Source of the DNA: Siniperca chuatsi
Lineage: Eukaryota > Chordata > Actinopteri > Centrarchiformes > Sinipercidae
Direction: 5' to 3'
DNA length: 64,000 nt
Assembly (NCBI RefSeq): GCF_020085105.1
Contig: NC_058051.1
Span: 6,684,501 to 6,748,500 of the forward strand
Part shown: positions 59,299 through 64,000 of the stretch, in pieces
Position numbering within the stretch: position 1 is the first letter of the stretch
Layout of the letters: each line of letters opens with the position of its first letter
Program-made: the position numbers and the translations under genes
The notes under the pieces: model-generated
Database searches by the model: none
Told to the model about the DNA's origin: nothing
The model's input: the letters and a program-made list of their open reading frames with translations, nothing else

Positions 59299-60241
59299 AC
59301 TAGGGCTGGGATGATTCATCGACATAATAATACGTTGATTAGCATATCATGCATCGGCGCGTCAAAATGAAGTATGGCTGCACCCAGTCAAAGCGTGGAT
59401 TCCCTCGGAGAACAAGCTGCAGCCCAGAGGCCTTGCCCACAATCTCCCCTCGCTCTACCCCTTCCATGCTACTGACAGTCGCACATGCTCTGCATAGAAA
59501 CACAGAGAGAGATAGAGTCTTCTGTTTATGTAGGCCTACTTATGCCGTTGTTTTGTAAAAGCTGGTGGGGGCGATGCCATTCGGTGCCATGTTGGTTTTG
59601 ATCGATAGCCTACGTCATTAACAACAAGCCTCCTCCAGACGCGGCTCACCTGCTACTGTGAAAACAGAATCGCGCGTGAAAAAAATCGAAAACGGGAGTT
59701 GTGTTTTTTGGGCGACTTTATAAAACACAGTGCTGATGAAGAAAGTCAACAGTGCAAACACATACGGGGAGAGAGGGGTGGGCGGGCGGGGCAAGCCGGT
59801 GTGTGTGTGCAGAGACCAGTGGTTTAAGTGTGTGTATGAGGAAAAGAGAACTGAAGGGAAAAGCAAGGTTCAAGTAGAGTCAACACCAAAGTAAGGTGGT
59901 GAATGAAGTAGAATTAAAATGGGAACATAAGAAATAACCTACTAGACATAGGGTAATATATTAATTTATTCTTTCAAATATTATAATATTTTCAAAAGAA
60001 AAATATTTTTTGTTGCAGAATAATGCCCTGTAGTACATACTTTTTTCTTGTTACATTTGTTTGTTTTTAAGAGAAAATGATTGAATAAAATATTGAAATA
60101 TTAATGAGACAAGTTTTGATATTTATTTTGGGTAAATTCATTGTTATATTAATTAAGTAATAAAAAATAATTTTGAATAATTGATAAATTAGTTGTTAGA
60201 TTAATAGACTAATCGAAGAAATAATCGTTAGGTGCAGACCT
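59299..60241 (+). mobile_element. Non-autonomous hAT-like element, about 0.94 kb
   Basis: Left end CTAGGGCTGGGATGATTCAT and right end 'cgttaggtgcagacctag' are imperfect inverted repeats (CTAGG.CTG core). Both subterminal regions have 'gattaatagactaatcga'-type words. The interior (59340-59880) is GC-rich, with no transposase frame found. Target-site duplication not clear. Confidence 0.6.
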
Positions 60242-62580
60242 AGAGCGTACCACAGGGGAGCTGGAGCCTATACCACTTTCCCTCAAACCAAGTCATCTAC
60301 TTCTACTTCAGTTAGTGATTTCCTACATTTTCTCAAGTCTCTTACCAACACCCTATAAAAGGACGACGAATTAGCCACTATGGTGTGCTAACCAAATCAT
60401 TTGTAAATACTGAGAATTTACATTTGTGGCTGCTTCGCTTAGTCAGTGTTCAATGGAGTCTTATGGAGAAATTATTTTCCCTTTAAAAGAAGTAAACTCC
60501 AGTCATAATGTTTGGGGGTTTTTTTTGACAGTACAAAAAATAAACAAACAAACAAACAAAAAACAGGAATGTCAACAGATATGAACTCTGAAAATCCAAT
60601 GCCAACTAAGCTGCACCACTAACAAATGTGTCAATCAAAGAGAAAGAAAAGGGAAACACTTTCTTTCCCTAGAATCTAGGCCGTTACCTTAATGCGTCAC
60701 TGAAAATGCATGTTCCTCAGTCTATCTCTCATCCAGTATGCACATGGCAGAGCAGGAGAAAGTGAGGAGCTCCTGGGTAAACTTTCCTTTTGGCTACTGC
60801 TTTAGTCTGTCAATAATTCAGTGCAACTGCTGACTTTGCAGCCTCGTGAGCAGGCCAACTGCATTTTGTAGATGAGGGTATTCGCTGAATATTAAACTCT
60901 ACAATGACCTGACTTGACTCAGATTTTTTAACCAACTAAATAACATCATCCACAGACCAGTAAATTGTGCTTGGTGATTCTTTGAGGAATTTTAAATTGA
61001 ATTTGAGCTCAAATTGCACCATTTCCTTGGCTATAGAGCTCTGAGTATGTTCTCTTATAGGGTATTGTACACCTGAACAGCCCACTTTGAAAAATATCAC
61101 CTGAACCTCTCAGGTCAAAAAGATCAGCAAAATCTCTACAACTTGTCTAAGCCTCATCAGCTATAGATAAACTTGTATTCTCTAGAATGTTAACTCATAG
61201 AGATAAACTGTCTACACCATGACTATTAAGCGTACAAAACAATGGTGCATATCGCCAAAACATACCTTCATGATGACCAACTTAGTATGACTATAATATA
61301 AAGGAACAAACAGGTTCTTCTATTATTATGCTTCAAGGAAACAACACTCAAGAGTCCTGTGTCTTTGTTTTGAAATACACCACAATAGCATATATGCTAT
61401 GAATTACTGAAAATCCGATGTGATCATAAACTAGATCTTCAATGAAAATCAAACATGACATATCATTCAGGTCAGGAGATCATGTTGGAGATATTGTGAT
61501 GGATTATTGATAGTCAAAACATTTCCCATTACATGAGGGCAACACATGAAAACAGACAGGAAAGCAGCAGCCAGCCTCCCTGTCCAGTAACCAGATTACT
61601 AAACATTTGACACTGCCTGTCGAGAACAACAGTGGCAGACAAGGGCACAAACTAACACAACCAAACTTGCCAAGTTGCAGATGACTAATAACTGTAACAA
61701 AAAAAAAAAAAATCATTGTCTCTTTCCCTCTTTGCTTAGCCTATCTATTTCTCCAGCATAACTATAGTTATCCAAGGGGACAAAATTATGCAGTCAGAAG
61801 AGGTGCTGGTAGGGGACACTGAAAAGCAGGAAACGTGTTCCATAATGTCAGTAATTAAATTTAAGAGCTGTTTGCTGAATATTCAGCCATTGTGCTTGTA
61901 TCAGCAAATTATTTCTTACAACTGGTTCACTCAGTGAAGAAACAGTAACTTACTTATAACTTGAATCTAGTTTTAGTTATTACTGCTTAGCGACTTGATG
62001 TATAGAATGTATTAACTTATATGTCGTATTAACTCGTAGTTTGTGTTCTACAAAGCATGTCATTTTCCGAAGATCGCGACAACACCAAACTACCAACATT
62101 TTAAATAGAGTTCGGCGTACTGTTATCTCCATATGAGAACACGTAGCTAAGGAAAAATAACTCTAATCAAGTAAATTCCAATTGTGCTAGTCGGTATTTG
62201 CCTTAATTATTGGCAAATTACCAAATGTTGGTCATGATTAGCTACATAATTTAATCCAACTAGGAATGGATACCGAGCTAACGCTAAATCATACGTACAG
62301 TGAGGAACAGCATGTCCTGGTTAGCCCATAAACTGTAACGTTACTGACGCTAAACAGTATGTATGTTTACGGTGGCGGTGTGGTCACAGAAGTTGCTGAG
62401 TAAGTTACGTATTGAATGTCAGCTTGCCATCAGTTCTGACAGCCTCCTGCCATCCCAGTCTGGCTAACTGTTAGCTTACTAGCTAGCTCGTGTCATTATC
62501 ATGGCTGGCTGGAAATCCCAAAGTCCAACGGCTATGAAAGAACAAATACCACCGGTCAGAGTTCTAGGAATTGGCTTCTA
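60242..62580. other. itch intron 1 (5' part), no recognised feature
   Basis: Single-copy-looking AT-rich DNA with simple A- and T-runs, for example A13 near 61699 and (AAAC)n near 60544. No conserved frame seen. Confidence 0.4.
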
Positions 62581-62588
62581 CAACTTAC

Positions 62589-62700
62589 CTGGATCCGAAG
62601 GGAGGATGTAAAACCAAACTGATGACGCTGCAGTGAAGTCCCAGCCCTCGGTCTGCAGTATGTTTAGATTTCAGGCGAGGCTTTACTTCAAGGGAAAAGA
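62589..62700 (-). other. itch: itch non-coding first exon (5' UTR)
   Basis: A strong donor, CCAG|GTAAGTTG, lies at 62589/62588 on the minus strand. It can splice to the acceptor CTGCAG|GTATTC at 58106, 22 nt ahead of the coding start at 58084. The upstream border is not visible and I place it near 62700, below the CACGTG-rich promoter. An ATG in AAGATGG near 62713 would open a nine-codon uORF if transcription starts above it. Confidence 0.6.
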
Positions 62701-62720
62701 AACTTCCACCATCTTCGTAA

Positions 62721-62741
62721 ACTCACGTCACGTCACGTGAC
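62721..62741. promoter_or_regulatory. itch: CACGTG/CRE-like cluster in the itch promoter
   Basis: Overlapping TCACGTCA-like half sites run into the perfect palindrome GTCACGTGAC at 62732-62741. That palindrome is the E-box form bound by USF and the MiT/TFE factors (CLEAR element). It sits between the itch first exon and the divergent Myb/SANT-like exon and could serve either. Confidence 0.5.
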
Positions 62742-63060
62742 CGAAACAAGGTGGGGCGCACACGTCTGCCAGTTTGCACTGTGATTGGACCAGGCAGTAA
62801 ACATGCTGATGCATTTAGGGTCCCTATTGCAACCATTGTCCTGTTGCACAAAAGTAGAATTAAGACATCCGGGATAAATGACTCAGCTGAGCTCAATAAA
62901 GCCAAAACATGTGCGTCCAGGCTTAATTGGTTGCACAAAGACCAAGCCAGGATGAGCAGACACGGATTCATTAAGCCAGGTGAAACCAATCCTGGATAGG
63001 TGCGCGCTCACGGCTCACTCAAATAGACCCCGCCACAGATCACAGATTAACTGATTTACC

Positions 63061-63221
63061 ATGGCAACTAGAGCCGCGTACTTTTCCCCGTCGGAAGCAC
63101 AAATCCTCATGGAGGCATACGAGGAGGTAAAAGATATAATTAAGAAGAAAGGCAACACCGCCACAGTGATAAAGCAAAAGAGAAAAAGCGTGGCAAAGTA
63201 TTGCAGACCGCCTGAATGCGT
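63061..63221 (+). pseudogene. Myb/SANT-like DNA-binding exon, apparently frameshifted
   Basis: ATG in a good context (ACCATGG) starts MATRAAYFSPSEAQILMEAY, which I recognise as the opening of Harbinger-derived Myb/SANT-like DNA-binding proteins (NAIF1-like) common in fish. After the IKKKGNTATVIKQ segment the frame breaks near 63173-63186, where an A-rich stretch seems to carry one extra base. The next frame continues with REKAWQSIADRLNA, the expected helix. It then reaches a strong donor, GC|GTAAGT, at 63222. No following exon is seen to 64000. It may be a decayed copy, or a real first exon with a sequence error in an A-run. Runs head to head with itch. Confidence 0.6.
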
Positions 63222-63594
63222 AAGTAGTGCACAATTACACACTCACCGCTCCGCTGAAACATCACAATTACAAATCAAATATTTAATTCACATCTCCAAA
63301 AACGCAGTTGTACTGTAATTATGAAACGGTTAAATTTTTTATTGAAATGCACTGCATATATGAGTGAAATTGTGTAACGTAACTCCATCACACTGTATAA
63401 AGCTATGATATATTATTATTAAAGCCTTACATTATTATTTTACGTTACTACGCTCAGTACGGTTTAATCTTAGCCGTTGTACTCTGCTTATTATGTTGTC
63501 CACCGGTTTTTGTGTTTCCCCTGCTTTTATTAATGTAAAGCAGCTTTGACAGAATGAAACAATTGTGAAAAGTGCTATATAAATAAAATTTTCT

Positions 63595-63665
63595 TGAATA
63601 CATAGATGAGCTATAATAATAATCACTTTAATTTATATAGCGCCTTTCAAAGGACCCAAGGTTGG
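63595..63665 (-). mobile_element. Third copy of the LINE (TTA)n terminus
   Basis: The minus strand reads 'ttgaaaggcgctatataaat' then 'taaagtgattattattat', the same 3' end as 48660-48735 and 29946-30026. Confidence 0.55.
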
Positions 63666-63674
63666 TTGCTCACT

Positions 63675-64000
63675 GCACTGCAAAATGTCTTTCTTACTTA
63701 GTATTTTTGTCTTGTTTTCAGTCAAAAAAATATCTAAAAAAATCTTAAACATTTTCTAGAGCAAAATAACCTAGGAAAATAAGCAAAAACTCTGCCAGTG
63801 AAACAAGAGAACTTTTCTAAAAGTAAGTGTTTATGGAAAAAGTAAACTTATTTCAAGAGAATTTTTCTTATTATATTGACAGATATTTAAATTTTTGCTT
63901 GTTTTAAGCACACATTTACTTGAAGTTTATATTTTTGGTCTAAACCTATACTTATTTTGCTAGGTCATTTAGAAAATCAAGAAAATACATCTTTAGAGTT
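63675..64000. repeat. Dispersed repeat ('tgtcttgttttcagtcaaaa'), runs off the window
   Basis: 'tgtcttgttttcagtcaaaa', 'aaatatctaaaaaaatctta' and later 'acttgaagt' words belong to a well-known teleost interspersed repeat. Its right end is outside the window. Confidence 0.5.

Overview
The window is nuclear DNA from a ray-finned fish, most likely a percomorph teleost. It holds three intron-rich protein genes with GT-AG splicing, orthologous by protein sequence to vertebrate E2F1, ZNF341 and ITCH, plus a short, apparently frameshifted Myb/SANT-like exon. Between and inside the genes lie repeats typical of teleosts: a Tc1-family fossil, LINE 3' ends with AT-rich tails, short non-autonomous DNA elements and very long (TA)n microsatellites. 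There are no prokaryotic features, CRISPR arrays or operons. All three human orthologues lie on chromosome 20q11.22, so the block is ancestral vertebrate synteny. PXMP4, which lies between E2F1 and ZNF341 in human, is not seen here.

Layout. 1-3.1 kb: intergenic, with dispersed repeats and a LINE reverse-transcriptase remnant. 3.1-14.6 kb: e2f1 on the minus strand, with a long 3' UTR, seven coding exons closing on a 454-residue protein, one AT-AC (U12-type) intron, and a GC-rich promoter with two palindromic E2F sites. 15.1-26.6 kb: znf341 on the plus strand, head to head with e2f1, sixteen coding exons closing on 924 residues. 26.9-31.6 kb: a repeat-rich gap between the convergent znf341 and itch genes, with a Tc1-like transposase fossil, a tandem array of about 151 bp units in alternating A/B types, a tiny retro-insertion with a perfect 13 bp target-site duplication, and a MITE-like element. 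31.7-62.7 kb: itch on the minus strand, twenty-three coding exons closing on an 888-residue C2-WW4-HECT ubiquitin ligase plus a non-coding first exon. One itch intron, which splits the WW3 domain, carries a (TA)n tract of about 1.15 kb. 62.7-64 kb: the itch promoter, then the Myb/SANT-like exon running the other way.

The genes are not a pathway cluster. E2F1 drives G1/S transcription, ZNF341 is a C2H2 factor known in mammals to activate STAT3 and STAT1, and ITCH is a NEDD4-family E3 ligase controlling immune and stress regulators. I do not see a convincing new biological system. The observations most worth a second look are the U12 intron, the giant (TA)n tract and its apparent LINE host, the ordered A/B tandem array with an internal inversion, the MITE pair, the E2F palindromes and the broken Myb/SANT exon. 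Exon boundaries were read by eye from splice signals, codon phase and protein similarity recalled from memory. No alignment was run.
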